This document shows, in pieces, positions 15,143 to 23,060 of a stretch of DNA of 38,466 nt. The first letter of the stretch is position 1. Each line of letters begins with the position of its first letter. The notes beneath the pieces are model-generated. The model saw only the letters and a list, made by a program, of their open reading frames with translations, had not been told where the DNA came from and made no database searches. The position numbers and the translations under genes are program-made. Source of the DNA: Clostridiales bacterium (GTDB lineage Bacteria; Bacillota; Peptococcia; Peptococcales; Peptococcaceae); NCBI GenBank assembly GCA_003343815.1, contig QAKL01000101.1, positions 1 through 38,466 of the forward strand, in the 5' to 3' direction.

Positions 15143-16306
15143 TCAGTCATCACCACTAGGCAATGCTTTTAAATAAAGGGCATCGCCGCTCATCAAGATG
15201 TCTACAGGCTCATTATAGATAGCGTTAATGTGGTCAATTTTTTCAGCGAATATTTGAGATTTAGTGTCTTGGCAGCTGGCAAGCGATTTGGCTGCTTTAG
15301 AAAAGTGGGCTTTGTCGGTGCTGCGTAAAGCATAGGCACCGTCAGATAAATGCTCATGAATAGGGGTTTTACGCAAAAGAGGAGTTTTTTCAAAAACTAA
15401 GGAGGCGGCGGTTCCGGCTTTAGCGACGGTCTTAATGGCGTGATGCTCCAAGGCTCGCGCAGAAAGCGCATCTAAGTGTGCGCAGGATTTCTGGTAGTAA
15501 GCGTCATATTTAGTGGATACGTCGGATATTTGCTTAGAAACAGAGGAGAGGTAACCTGAACTGCTGTAGTTTTCGGTAAAGATGACTTCGGCATAGGAAG
15601 CGAGGGCGTAAATGGAAACACAAAGGCGGTAAATCTGAAGTGGTTTGCGCAAGGAATTGGCGGCTTTGTCGATATCGCCTTTCGTAACAATGCGCTCTTT
15701 ATCGGTAAAAACTTTGTCGATTTGCTTTTGATAAAATTCTATATTCTGATAAGCTTCATTTTTAGCGTCTTGGAGCTTGACAAAAACACCGGTTTTATAA
15801 AGCTCGTTTTGGCTACTGTATTTGTAGTTGCTCAAAGCATCGTGTAAATACAGAATAGTGCCGCGTATTTTGGATTGCTTATCTGTTTCGAGGAAATATA
15901 AAAGCTGCTCTTGCATAGCGGTGATTTGGTTAAGTTGGGAAGTAACGGCGGATATAGCAGCAGAGGCGCAAAGTGTAGCCGGATTAACCGCCGAAATTTT
16001 AACCGGCTGAAAGGAAGCCTTGCCGACAAGCTTGCCGTTTTTGAAAATCATATCACGGTATCCTTGTCCGTTCAAAGATTTGGTGGATAGGCGAATTGAT
16101 TTGCCGACATCGTCTACGGCGCGGTAAAGTAATTTGTCTTTTTTGAAAAAGTTTGGTATTTCCGAAACGCCCATGCCTAAGGATGATAACTGAGCGAAAG
16201 GAATTTTCTCATATTTAGAAAGCTCGACGGTAGAATCAAGCGGAATAAGCTCAAGCTCCAAAGGAGCGAGAAAGTCATAATTTTGGGCAGCTGAAGTAGT
16301 ATCCAT
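15143..16306 (-). CDS. Minus-strand cargo gene of unknown function, 387 aa
   Basis: A self-contained transcription unit with its own promoter (16341-16369), AAGGAG site and terminator, inserted between TerL and portal. The N-terminal quarter is mixed strand (DFLAPLELELIPL, FKNGKLVGKASFQPV), then VNPATLCASAAISAVTSQL and a long helical part with NYKYSSQNE, and paired hydrophobic helices. Related proteins occur in gut Firmicutes, but I know no function. There is no signal peptide. Being separately transcribed and not part of virion assembly, it is probably expressed by the prophage, as in lysogenic conversion or phage exclusion. A pore-forming or membrane-acting protein is possible given the long helices, but unsupported. 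Confidence 0.6.
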   Translation of the reverse strand: MDTTSAAQNYDFLAPLELELIPLDSTVELSKYEKIPFAQLSSLGMGVSEIPNFFKKDKLLYRAVDDVGKSIRLSTKSLNGQGYRDMIFKNGKLVGKASFQPVKISAVNPATLCASAAISAVTSQLNQITAMQEQLLYFLETDKQSKIRGTILYLHDALSNYKYSSQNELYKTGVFVKLQDAKNEAYQNIEFYQKQIDKVFTDKERIVTKGDIDKAANSLRKPLQIYRLCVSIYALASYAEVIFTENYSSSGYLSSVSKQISDVSTKYDAYYQKSCAHLDALSARALEHHAIKTVAKAGTAASLVFEKTPLLRKTPIHEHLSDGAYALRSTDKAHFSKAAKSLASCQDTKSQIFAEKIDHINAIYNEPVDILMSGDALYLKALPSGDD

Positions 16307-16340
16307 GAGTGTCGTCTCCTTGATAATATAGATTAAATAA

Positions 16341-16369
16341 AGTATAGCACTATCACAAAACTAACACAA
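16341..16369 (-). promoter_or_regulatory. Promoter for the minus-strand cargo gene
   Basis: On the minus strand TTGTGT (-35, at 16364-16369) and TATACT (-10, at 16341-16346) are separated by exactly 17 bases, followed by an AAGGAG ribosome site and the ATG at 16306. The fit to the sigma-A consensus is good. Confidence 0.7.
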
Positions 16370-16370
16370 T

Positions 16371-16393
16371 CCGAAAATTGGAAAAATTTTCGG
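16371..16393. repeat. Inverted repeat beside the cargo promoter
   Basis: CCGAAAATT and AATTTTCGG form a perfect 9-base inverted repeat around GGAAA. It lies immediately upstream of the minus-strand -35 and touches the G9 tract on the other side. It could be an operator for a repressor; without a T run it is not a normal terminator. Confidence 0.4.
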
Positions 16394-16400
16394 GGGGGGG
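16392..16400 (+). promoter_or_regulatory. G9 tract serving as ribosome site
   Basis: Nine consecutive G lie 5 bases before the ATG at 16406 and are the only Shine-Dalgarno-like sequence there. Homopolymer length changes would alter spacing and G content, so expression of the tagged protein could vary between cells. Confidence 0.4.
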
Positions 16401-16405
16401 TAAAA

Positions 16406-16783
16406 ATGTATTATTACAATGATAAAAATAATGAATTATATCACTACGGTGTCAAAGGGATGCGTTGGGGCGTAAGAAAACATAGGGACTCTGCTTCCTC
16501 ACAAACACGCGCTCAAAGAAAAAGCGAAAAACAGGCGTATAAACAAAAATTAAAAGCTGATGTCCGTATGAATAAAAAGGGCATGATCGCGAAAACACAG
16601 GATTTTGACGTAACGACGGGACGAGCTGTCAAAGGCAGTGAGCGCTACTATAATACAATGACCGGTGAAGAATACAGCAAGGCGTATATTAAAAAGGTGA
16701 ATAAAAAAACAGCAGTATCTCAATTAAGCAAAGTCGGTATTGCAACCGGGGCATATGTAACCGCACGCTATTTAGCACATTAG
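16406..16783 (+). CDS. HYG-tagged small basic protein, 125 aa
   Basis: The tag at residues 10-24 reads ELYHYGVKGMRWGVR, preceded by MYYYNDKNN. A strongly basic helical stretch follows (QRKSEKQAYKQKLKADV), then YYNTMTGEEYSKAYIKKV and a small hydrophobic C-terminal segment (VGIATGAYVTARYLAH). The body is unrelated to those of the other tagged proteins. It lies directly before portal and could be a minor head protein or be packaged with DNA; the basic region could bind DNA. The function is unknown. Confidence 0.68.
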   Translation: MYYYNDKNNELYHYGVKGMRWGVRKHRDSASSQTRAQRKSEKQAYKQKLKADVRMNKKGMIAKTQDFDVTTGRAVKGSERYYNTMTGEEYSKAYIKKVNKKTAVSQLSKVGIATGAYVTARYLAH

Positions 16784-16801
16784 ATGAGGTGAAAATTCAA
16801 A

Positions 16802-18046
16802 ATGGATTTGATGAACAGGGCAAAAAATGCCTGGAATGTATTTATGAATAAGGATCCCACCCAATCATGGCATGATTATGGGATGAGCTACAGCTATCGA
16901 CCGGATAGGCCGAGGTTTACCGGCGGTAATGCGCGGACGATGGCGACACCTATTTATAATCGGATTGCAATGGACGCAGCGGCTGTGAATATCCGCCATG
17001 TGCTGCTGGATGAAAACGGGCGGTATAAAGAGGACGTGGAGTCGGGGCTGAATAACTGTCTGAAGCTGGAGGCAAATATTGATCAAAGTGCGCGCGCCTT
17101 TATCCAAGATGTGGTGATGAGTCTTTTGGATGAGGGATGTGTGGCGATCGTGCCGATAGATACTGATCGTAATCGGCTGACAGGTGAGGTGAAAGAGATA
17201 TTCACGCTGCGGACGGGAAAGATCGTCCAGTGGTATCCGGAACACATCAAGGTGAGCGTCTATAATGACCGCACGGGGCAAAGGGAAGAAGTCATCGTCT
17301 CGAAACGAAGTGCGGCAGTCATCGAAAATCCGCTCTATGCAGTGATCAACGAGAAAAACTCGACTATGCAGAGATTAATCAGAAAATTAAGTCTATTAGA
17401 CGCGGTGGACGAGGAAAACAGTGCGGGGAAATTTAATATGATCATCCAACTGCCGTATGCAGTGAAAACAGAGACGAGACGCAATCAAGCGGAGCGCAGG
17501 CGCAAGGATATGGAGGAACAGCTCAAGCAGTCGAAATACGGGATCGCTTATGTAGACGCGACAGAGAAGATAACGCAGCTGAATCGACCGCTCGAAAACT
17601 CGCTGAATGCTCAGGTAGAGTATCTGACAAATAAGCTTTACGGCGAGCTGGGGATGACGCTAAGCATTCTCGACGGAACGGCGGATGAAAAGACAATGCT
17701 GAATTATTATTCGCGGACGATCGAGCCGATTGTCAGTGAGATCGCAATCGGGATGAAAAGAGTGTTTCTAACTCAAGCGCAGCGTGAGAATCATGAGTCG
17801 ATCGAGGTTTATCGTGATCCGTTTAAACTGGTGCCGGTGAATAATATTGCCGAGATCGCCGATAAGTTTACGAGAAATGAGATTATGACTTCGAATGAGA
17901 TCCGTCAGGTCATCGGGATGAAGCCGTCGGATGATCCGAAAGCGGATGAGCTCCGCAACAGCAATATCAGCGCGTCTAAGGAAGAAATGCAGTATATGTA
18001 TGACGATGACGGCTATGAGGAGGGAGAAAATCAAAATGGATGGTAA
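16802..18046 (+). CDS. Portal protein, 414 aa
   Basis: HK97-type portal subunit, the 12-fold ring at one vertex through which DNA enters. Features that fit are the N-terminal RTMATPIYNRIAMDAAAV helix, SLLDEGCVAIVPI, the clip and stem region (KLSLLDAVDEENSAGKF), LYGELGMTLSILDG and a C-terminal FTRNEIMTSNEIRQVIGMKPSDDP. The length is at the lower end of the family. It overlaps the following protease-capsid gene by 11 bases, the normal order portal-protease-capsid. Confidence 0.85.
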   Translation: MDLMNRAKNAWNVFMNKDPTQSWHDYGMSYSYRPDRPRFTGGNARTMATPIYNRIAMDAAAVNIRHVLLDENGRYKEDVESGLNNCLKLEANIDQSARAFIQDVVMSLLDEGCVAIVPIDTDRNRLTGEVKEIFTLRTGKIVQWYPEHIKVSVYNDRTGQREEVIVSKRSAAVIENPLYAVINEKNSTMQRLIRKLSLLDAVDEENSAGKFNMIIQLPYAVKTETRRNQAERRRKDMEEQLKQSKYGIAYVDATEKITQLNRPLENSLNAQVEYLTNKLYGELGMTLSILDGTADEKTMLNYYSRTIEPIVSEIAIGMKRVFLTQAQRENHESIEVYRDPFKLVPVNNIAEIADKFTRNEIMTSNEIRQVIGMKPSDDPKADELRNSNISASKEEMQYMYDDDGYEEGENQNGW

Positions 18047-19763
18047 CAAATATGATTTTAGCGGCTGGGCAACGAGAAATGATTTGCGCTGCTCGGACGG
18101 TAGGGTAATCATGCGTGACGCTTTTAAGGAAAATAACGGCAAAGTGGTGCCGCTAGTCTGGAATCATCAGCATAATGAGGCATTTAATGTGCTGGGGCAC
18201 GCTCTTTTAGAGAACAGACCCGAAGGAGTGTATGCCTATGGTACATTTAATGATACAGAGGTGGGCAGACATGCCAAAGAGATGGTGAAAAACGGCGATG
18301 TGTCGGCACTGTCTATTTATGCAAATGGGTTAAAGCAGCAGGGTAGTAATGTCCAGCACGGAACGATCCGCGAGGTAAGCTTGGTCTTAGCCGGGGCAAA
18401 TCCGGGAGCATTTATCGACACGGTGATGAGCCACCGCGAGGAGAATGAGGAAGAGGCAGTTATCTATACCGGCGAAAGACTGGAACTGTATCATGCGGAT
18501 GGGGCAGGAAACAATAATCTCAAGGAGGATAAGCAAATGGCAGGAGAAAGCGATAAAACTGTAGAGGATGTCATCAATTCGATGAATGAAGAGCAGAAAA
18601 ATGTAATGTATGCTTTGATCGGGCAGATCATGGAGGATGCAGGAATTGAAATTGACGAGGAGAGTGGGGAAATGAAACACAATTTATTTGACGGTGAAAC
18701 TATGCAGGATGAGGGTGAATTTTTAAGCCATGCGGAGATGGAGGCGGTAATTAACGACGCGAAGAGATATGGGTCTCTGAAAGAAAGCGCTCTGGCGCAC
18801 GGGATCGAGCAGATTGATTATTTGTTCCCGGAGGCGCAAAGCTTGAATACGCCGCCGTCCTTTATCCAAAGAGATATGGGCTGGGTCGGTAAGTTTATGA
18901 ATGCAGTGCATCATACGCCGTTTAGCCGTATCAAATCGACTTTCGCCGATATCACCGAGGATGATGCAAGAGCAAGAGGCTATATCAAAGGTAAACAGAA
19001 AAAGGATGAGGTATTCAGTCTTTTGAAAAGAACGACCAGTCCAACTACGATTTATAAGAAACAAAAGCTGGATCGCGACGATGTGATCGACATTACCGAT
19101 TTTGATGTGGTGAGCTGGCTTAAAGGTGAAATGCGCATGATGTTAGACGAGGAAATTGCCAGAGCTGCATTGGTCGGAGATGGCAGATTGTCCTCCAGTG
19201 ATGATAAAATTAACGAAAGCAATGTGCGCCCGATCTGGACTGATGAAGATTTGTACACAATTAAAGCAGCAATAGGTACGGCTAAGGATGCGAGCAGTGC
19301 GGAGAAAGCTAAGGCGTTTATCAGATGTGCGATTAAATCTCGTAAAGATTATAAAGGTACGGGTGAGCCGACACTGTACACTACCGAGGATATGCTGACC
19401 GAAATGCTTTTATTAGAAGATACTACGGGGCGTACAATTTACGACAGTGTAGAGAAATTGAGAACGGTGCTGCGCGTGAAAGAAATTGTGACAGTATCTG
19501 TCATGGAGGGATTGAGCCGCGAGGATAAAAGCGGTAATAATTGCGCATTGCTGGGTATCGTCGTTAATCCTGCGGACTACAACATCGGTGCTGATAAAGG
19601 CGGAGCGGTGAATATGTTTGATGATTTCGACATCGACTACAACGCGCAGAAGTATTTGATCGAGACTAGAATCAGCGGTGCTTTGATCAAACCGTACAGT
19701 GCAATTGCGATCGAGGATAAGCAGGCGAAGAGTGCTGTAAGCGATCCTGTGGAGAACCAGTAA
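18036..19763 (+). CDS. Prohead protease fused to major capsid protein, 575 aa
   Basis: Residues 1 to about 130 match the S78-type prohead protease: H44 in LVWNHQHNEAF, S93 in VSALSIYANG, E113 in IREVSLVLAGANP. After an acidic linker, residues from about 168 onward form the capsid subunit (FADITEDDARARGYIKGKQKK, ALVGDGR, IETRISGALIKPYSAI near the end). Fusion of protease and capsid in one frame is found in some Firmicutes phages; normally they are separate genes. AGGGAG precedes the ATG. An internal ATG at 18537 follows a strong AAGGAGG, so free capsid protein (408 aa) is probably made as well. This protease is a candidate for cleaving the HYG tag. Confidence 0.85.
   Translation: MDGNKYDFSGWATRNDLRCSDGRVIMRDAFKENNGKVVPLVWNHQHNEAFNVLGHALLENRPEGVYAYGTFNDTEVGRHAKEMVKNGDVSALSIYANGLKQQGSNVQHGTIREVSLVLAGANPGAFIDTVMSHREENEEEAVIYTGERLELYHADGAGNNNLKEDKQMAGESDKTVEDVINSMNEEQKNVMYALIGQIMEDAGIEIDEESGEMKHNLFDGETMQDEGEFLSHAEMEAVINDAKRYGSLKESALAHGIEQIDYLFPEAQSLNTPPSFIQRDMGWVGKFMNAVHHTPFSRIKSTFADITEDDARARGYIKGKQKKDEVFSLLKRTTSPTTIYKKQKLDRDDVIDITDFDVVSWLKGEMRMMLDEEIARAALVGDGRLSSSDDKINESNVRPIWTDEDLYTIKAAIGTAKDASSAEKAKAFIRCAIKSRKDYKGTGEPTLYTTEDMLTEMLLLEDTTGRTIYDSVEKLRTVLRVKEIVTVSVMEGLSREDKSGNNCALLGIVVNPADYNIGADKGGAVNMFDDFDIDYNAQKYLIETRISGALIKPYSAIAIEDKQAKSAVSDPVENQ
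18522..18539 (+). promoter_or_regulatory. Internal ribosome site and start for free capsid protein
   Basis: AAGGAGG (18522-18528) followed 8 bases later by in-frame ATG 18537 (MAGESDK) lies at the junction of protease and capsid domains. It would give capsid protein in excess over the fused protease, as assembly needs. Confidence 0.6.
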
Positions 19764-19781
19764 TAGGGAGAAAAATTCAGA

Positions 19782-20096
19782 ATGGCAAAATATTGCGGAA
19801 AAATCGGCTACGCTGTGAGCGAAGAAACAAGCCCGGGGGTATGGGAAGAGAAAATCACCGAGCGAGAGTATTATGGGGAACTCATAAAAAACACCAGAAA
19901 GCTCGCGAGTGGGGAAAATCTGAATGATGATATTACTGTGGCAAATGATGTGAGCATCGTAGCCGATCCGTTTGCCATGGAGCATTTTTATCAAATACGC
20001 TATGCCGTGCTTTACAGCGTCAAATGGAAAGTAAGCGATGTCGAAGTCAAAAGTCCGCGACTGATTCTCAGACTGGGAGGCGTGTATAATGGATAG
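19782..20096 (+). CDS. Head-tail joining protein, 104 aa
   Basis: A small beta-rich protein beginning MAKYCGKIGYAVSEET, with EEKITEREYYGELIKNTRKL and ending LRLGGVYNG. This is the phage head-closure type (DUF7253-like) that follows the capsid gene in Firmicutes siphophages. It overlaps the next gene by 8 bases. Confidence 0.7.
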   Translation: MAKYCGKIGYAVSEETSPGVWEEKITEREYYGELIKNTRKLASGENLNDDITVANDVSIVADPFAMEHFYQIRYAVLYSVKWKVSDVEVKSPRLILRLGGVYNG

Positions 20097-20394
20097 ACGA
20101 TTGAAACTGCATGAGGTGCTGTGTGAAACTTTAGAAAGCAGAAATGTCTACTATCAGCCGCCGAATGGACTCGTGATGAAATATCCGGCGATCGTCTATA
20201 AGCGGGAAGAGATAAAAAATACTTACGCTGACGGAGGGGTATATCGCAAGGATACGGGATATATGGCTACGGTGATCGACAAAAATCCGGATAGCGAAAT
20301 TGTACAAAGAATGAGCGAATTGCCGTTTTGCCGATATGTGCGGCACTATGCGGCGGATAATCTAAATCATGATGTGTTTATCATTTATTATTAA
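20089..20394 (+). CDS. Tail completion or terminator protein, 101 aa
   Basis: It begins MDRRLKLHEVLCETL and contains YYQPPNGLVMKYPAIVYKRE, with VIDKNPDSEIVQRMSEL. This matches small tail-completion proteins encoded before the major tail protein; the ring caps the tail tube end at the head. The assignment is by pattern and position. Confidence 0.65.
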   Translation: MDRRLKLHEVLCETLESRNVYYQPPNGLVMKYPAIVYKREEIKNTYADGGVYRKDTGYMATVIDKNPDSEIVQRMSELPFCRYVRHYAADNLNHDVFIIYY

Positions 20395-20409
20395 AGGGGG
20401 AAATGAAAG

Positions 20410-21063
20410 ATGCCGAAATTAGAATGGGATAAAACCGGGGAGCGCTTTTACGAAACCGGCGTGGAAAAAGGCGTGCTGTATCCGATGGTGAGCGGAGCCT
20501 ATCCGAAAGGTGTAGCGTGGAATGGTTTGACTGCGGTTAATGAAAAGCCGACGGGCGCCGAGCCGACTGCTCTCTGGGCGGATAATACTAAATATTTAAA
20601 TTTAATCAGTAATGAAGAATTTGAGGCGGGTATCGAGGCGTATACCTATCCTGATGAATTTAAAGAGTGCGACGGTTCAAAAGAGATTGCAGTCGGTGTA
20701 TCTATCGGTCAGCAGGCAAGAAAGATGTTTGGTCTGAGCTATGTGACAAAAATCGGCAACGATGTGGAGCTGAGCGAACATGGCTACAAAATCCATTTGA
20801 TTTATGGGGCAACTGCCAGCCCAAGTGAAAAGGGATATAGCACGATCAATGACTCACCGGATGCGATTACTTTCTCGTGGGATGTGGCAACTACTCCTGT
20901 GAATGCGGCGGGGCATAAACCGACGGCTAGTCTGGAAATCGACAGTACCAAAGTAGACGCTACTAAACTGGCGGCGTTTGAAAAAGTGCTTTACGGTGAT
21001 GGCGATACAGAGGCAAGACTACCGCTGCCGGATGAGATCGCAGAAATGTTTAAGAGTGAATAA
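20410..21063 (+). CDS. Major tail tube protein, 217 aa
   Basis: It begins MPKLEWDKTGERFYETGVEKGVLY and contains YPKGVAWNGLTAVNE. It is predicted mostly beta and of the usual size for siphovirus tail tube proteins, and it is followed by a strong terminator, as is common after this abundantly made protein. It lies between tail completion and chaperone genes as expected. Confidence 0.82.
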   Translation: MPKLEWDKTGERFYETGVEKGVLYPMVSGAYPKGVAWNGLTAVNEKPTGAEPTALWADNTKYLNLISNEEFEAGIEAYTYPDEFKECDGSKEIAVGVSIGQQARKMFGLSYVTKIGNDVELSEHGYKIHLIYGATASPSEKGYSTINDSPDAITFSWDVATTPVNAAGHKPTASLEIDSTKVDATKLAAFEKVLYGDGDTEARLPLPDEIAEMFKSE

Positions 21064-21069
21064 TTTTTA

Positions 21070-21096
21070 AGGGACGGCTACGGCTGTCCCTCTTTT
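21070..21096 (+). terminator. Terminator after the tail tube gene
   Basis: A nine-pair stem (AGGGACGGC with GGCTGTCCCT, one G:U) with a 4-base loop is followed by C and four T. It is probably leaky, so that downstream tail genes are transcribed at a lower level. Confidence 0.65.
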
Positions 21097-21137
21097 AATA
21101 AAAAATTCAAAATGAAATAAGAAAAGGAGAGAATATC

Positions 21138-21503
21138 ATGCGTGTAGAGACGATTAAATATGCGGATTATGATGGTAAAGAAAGATGCGAGGATTTTTAC
21201 TTTAATCTGAATAAGGCGGAGTTAGCCGAGATGCAGCTAAGCGGTAACGGCGATATGGCAAAAACGCTTAGCGAGGCTATCGAGAAAAATGATATGCCGA
21301 CATTGGTGAAATTCTTAAAGACGCTGGTGTTGAAAAGCTACGGCGTAAAGAGCGAAGATGGTCGCAGATTTATCAAATCAGAAAAACTGAGCGAGGAGTT
21401 TGCCCAGACAGAGGCATATGGCGAATTATTCTACAAATTGCTAAGCGACGGAGAGCATACGACAGCGTTTATCAATCAAGTAATCCCAAATGTAAGTGAG
21501 TAA
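21138..21503 (+). CDS. Tail assembly chaperone (gpG-like), 121 aa
   Basis: It begins MRVETIKYADYDGKERCEDFYFNL and contains LVKFLKTLVLKSYGVKSEDGRRF and LLSDGEHTTAFINQV. The pattern fits the Firmicutes phage tail-assembly chaperone that binds the tape measure. It is followed by a second chaperone-like gene with its own ribosome site, so no translational frameshift is needed. Confidence 0.75.
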   Translation: MRVETIKYADYDGKERCEDFYFNLNKAELAEMQLSGNGDMAKTLSEAIEKNDMPTLVKFLKTLVLKSYGVKSEDGRRFIKSEKLSEEFAQTEAYGELFYKLLSDGEHTTAFINQVIPNVSE

Positions 21504-21527
21504 AATGACATAAAGGAGGCAGGGAGA

Positions 21528-22070
21528 ATGCTCGAAATCAATATTGCCCCAATAGAGCTGTGGGATGAAAAGAACGAGGAGTTTATCCAAATTAAAGGCG
21601 GGAAATTGGTGCTGGAGCATTCTCTGGTCTCTATGAGCAAATGGGAAGCGAAATGGATGAAGCCGTTTCTCTCAAGTAAGGAAAAAACGATAGAAGAAAC
21701 GATTGATTATGTCCGTTTTATGACCGTGAGCAAAAATGTGGATGAAAGAGTATATGAGTATTTAAGCGATGAAAACATCCGCGCGATCAATGAGTACATA
21801 AACCAGCCGATGACGGCGACATGGTTTCATGAGGAAAAAGGCGGCGGGAAGTCGAATGAGCAGATCACCAGTGAATTGGTGTATTATTGGATGATTTGCT
21901 TTAATATCCCGTTTGAGTGTCAGAAATGGCATTTTAACCGCTTGATGACTTTAATCAGAGTGTGTGAAGAGAAAAATAAGCCACCGAAAAAGATGAGCAA
22001 GAAAGAAATCATGGCGCGCAATAACCGGCTGAATGACGAGCGCCGCAAGAAACTGGGGACGAAAGGGTGA
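21528..22070 (+). CDS. Second tail assembly chaperone-like protein, 180 aa
   Basis: It begins MLEINIAPIELWDEKNEEFI and contains SMSKWEAKWMKPFLSS, YWMICFNIPFECQKWHFNRL and a basic C-terminus. This is the common Firmicutes partner of the gpG-like chaperone (gpT-like role) before the tape measure. AAAGGAGG precedes the ATG. Confidence 0.7.
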   Translation: MLEINIAPIELWDEKNEEFIQIKGGKLVLEHSLVSMSKWEAKWMKPFLSSKEKTIEETIDYVRFMTVSKNVDERVYEYLSDENIRAINEYINQPMTATWFHEEKGGGKSNEQITSELVYYWMICFNIPFECQKWHFNRLMTLIRVCEEKNKPPKKMSKKEIMARNNRLNDERRKKLGTKG

Positions 22071-22075
22071 TAGAA

Positions 22076-22675
22076 ATGCGCTATGGGTATCCGTTTAGGG
22101 GAAAATTCAAAATGACTTGCGCTTTTGGTAAAAAAGGAAATTGGCACTGCGGCTGGCATACAGGAGTAGACATCGTGGGAATAGACGACAAGTCAGTCTG
22201 TGCGATAGCCGACGGGGTGGTCGAAAGTATTAATGCACACGGAAGCTCATATGGGAATCATATTTGTATCCGTCATACTGATGGGATGATGAGCCTCTAT
22301 GCTCATTTGGCAAGTGTAAAGGTGAAAGCAGGCGCTAAGGTGTGTATGGGTGAGGTAATCGGGATTATGGGCAAAAGCGGTAATGCAAGTGGCGAGCATT
22401 TGCATTTAGAGCTGCATACTGGAAAATATAGTTATCCAGCAAAAGGCAGTACAGCGGATAAGGTAAAAAGTCCAATCGACGGCTATGCATGGATCGAAGA
22501 TCATATCGGGAGGGATGAGGATATGAATAGCACAAACGAAAACGAGCCAAGCGCGTGGGCATGCGAGGCGTGGGGGTGGGCGAAGAAAGAAAAGCTGATG
22601 GACGGTACACGTCCAAAGTCAAGTTTAACGCGCGAGGAACTGGCAGTAATTTTAATGCGGTTAAGTAAGCGGTGA
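22076..22675 (+). CDS. M23 metallopeptidase (LytM type), 199 aa
   Basis: Zinc peptidase that cuts peptidoglycan cross-bridges. The metal motifs are GWHTGVDI (H28, D32) and GEHLHLELH (H108-x-H110), with MMSLYAHLA between them. The C-terminal 45 residues (SAWACEAWGWAKKEKLMDGT, TREELAVILMRL) are one SLH-like unit often found on Clostridia phage lysins. The gene sits between tail chaperones and the gp10-like gene, not in a lysis cassette, so it may be a tail-borne wall-piercing enzyme or the main endolysin. The ATG at 22076 follows AAAGGGTGA; GTG 22067 is less likely. Confidence 0.82.
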   Translation: MRYGYPFRGKFKMTCAFGKKGNWHCGWHTGVDIVGIDDKSVCAIADGVVESINAHGSSYGNHICIRHTDGMMSLYAHLASVKVKAGAKVCMGEVIGIMGKSGNASGEHLHLELHTGKYSYPAKGSTADKVKSPIDGYAWIEDHIGRDEDMNSTNENEPSAWACEAWGWAKKEKLMDGTRPKSSLTREELAVILMRLSKR

Positions 22676-22679
22676 TGAG

Positions 22680-23060
22680 ATGAAGATCGTATTTCACGAA
22701 AAGGGCGATTTTTCAAAGTTGGAAAAATTTTTATTAAAAGTTAAAGGGTATACGCACGCTTTGGATTTGGACAGCTACGGACGGGACGGAGTAGAGGCGC
22801 TTAAGGCGGCAACGCCTGTCGATAGTGGAAAAACGCGCGAAAGCTGGTACTATGAGATCGTGGAGGAGAAAGGGCGGACAAGCATTCGCTTTTTAAACTC
22901 GAATATTCAAAATGGTGTGCCGATTGCGATTATTTTGCAGTATGGACACGCGACAAGAAACGGCGGCTGGGTCGAGGGGCAAGACTATATTAACCCGGCT
23001 GTTGCACCGATATTTGACCGTTTAGCCTATGAGGCATGGAGGGAGGTAGAGAAATTGTGA
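22680..23060 (+). CDS. HK97 gp10-like tail/neck protein, 126 aa
   Basis: The segments ALKAATPVDSGKTRESW and GHATRNGGWVEGQDYINP are typical of the HK97 gp10 family of minor tail or neck components. Usually this gene lies before the tail tube; here it is just before the tape measure. Its stop overlaps the next start (GTGA). Confidence 0.78.
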   Translation: MKIVFHEKGDFSKLEKFLLKVKGYTHALDLDSYGRDGVEALKAATPVDSGKTRESWYYEIVEEKGRTSIRFLNSNIQNGVPIAIILQYGHATRNGGWVEGQDYINPAVAPIFDRLAYEAWREVEKL

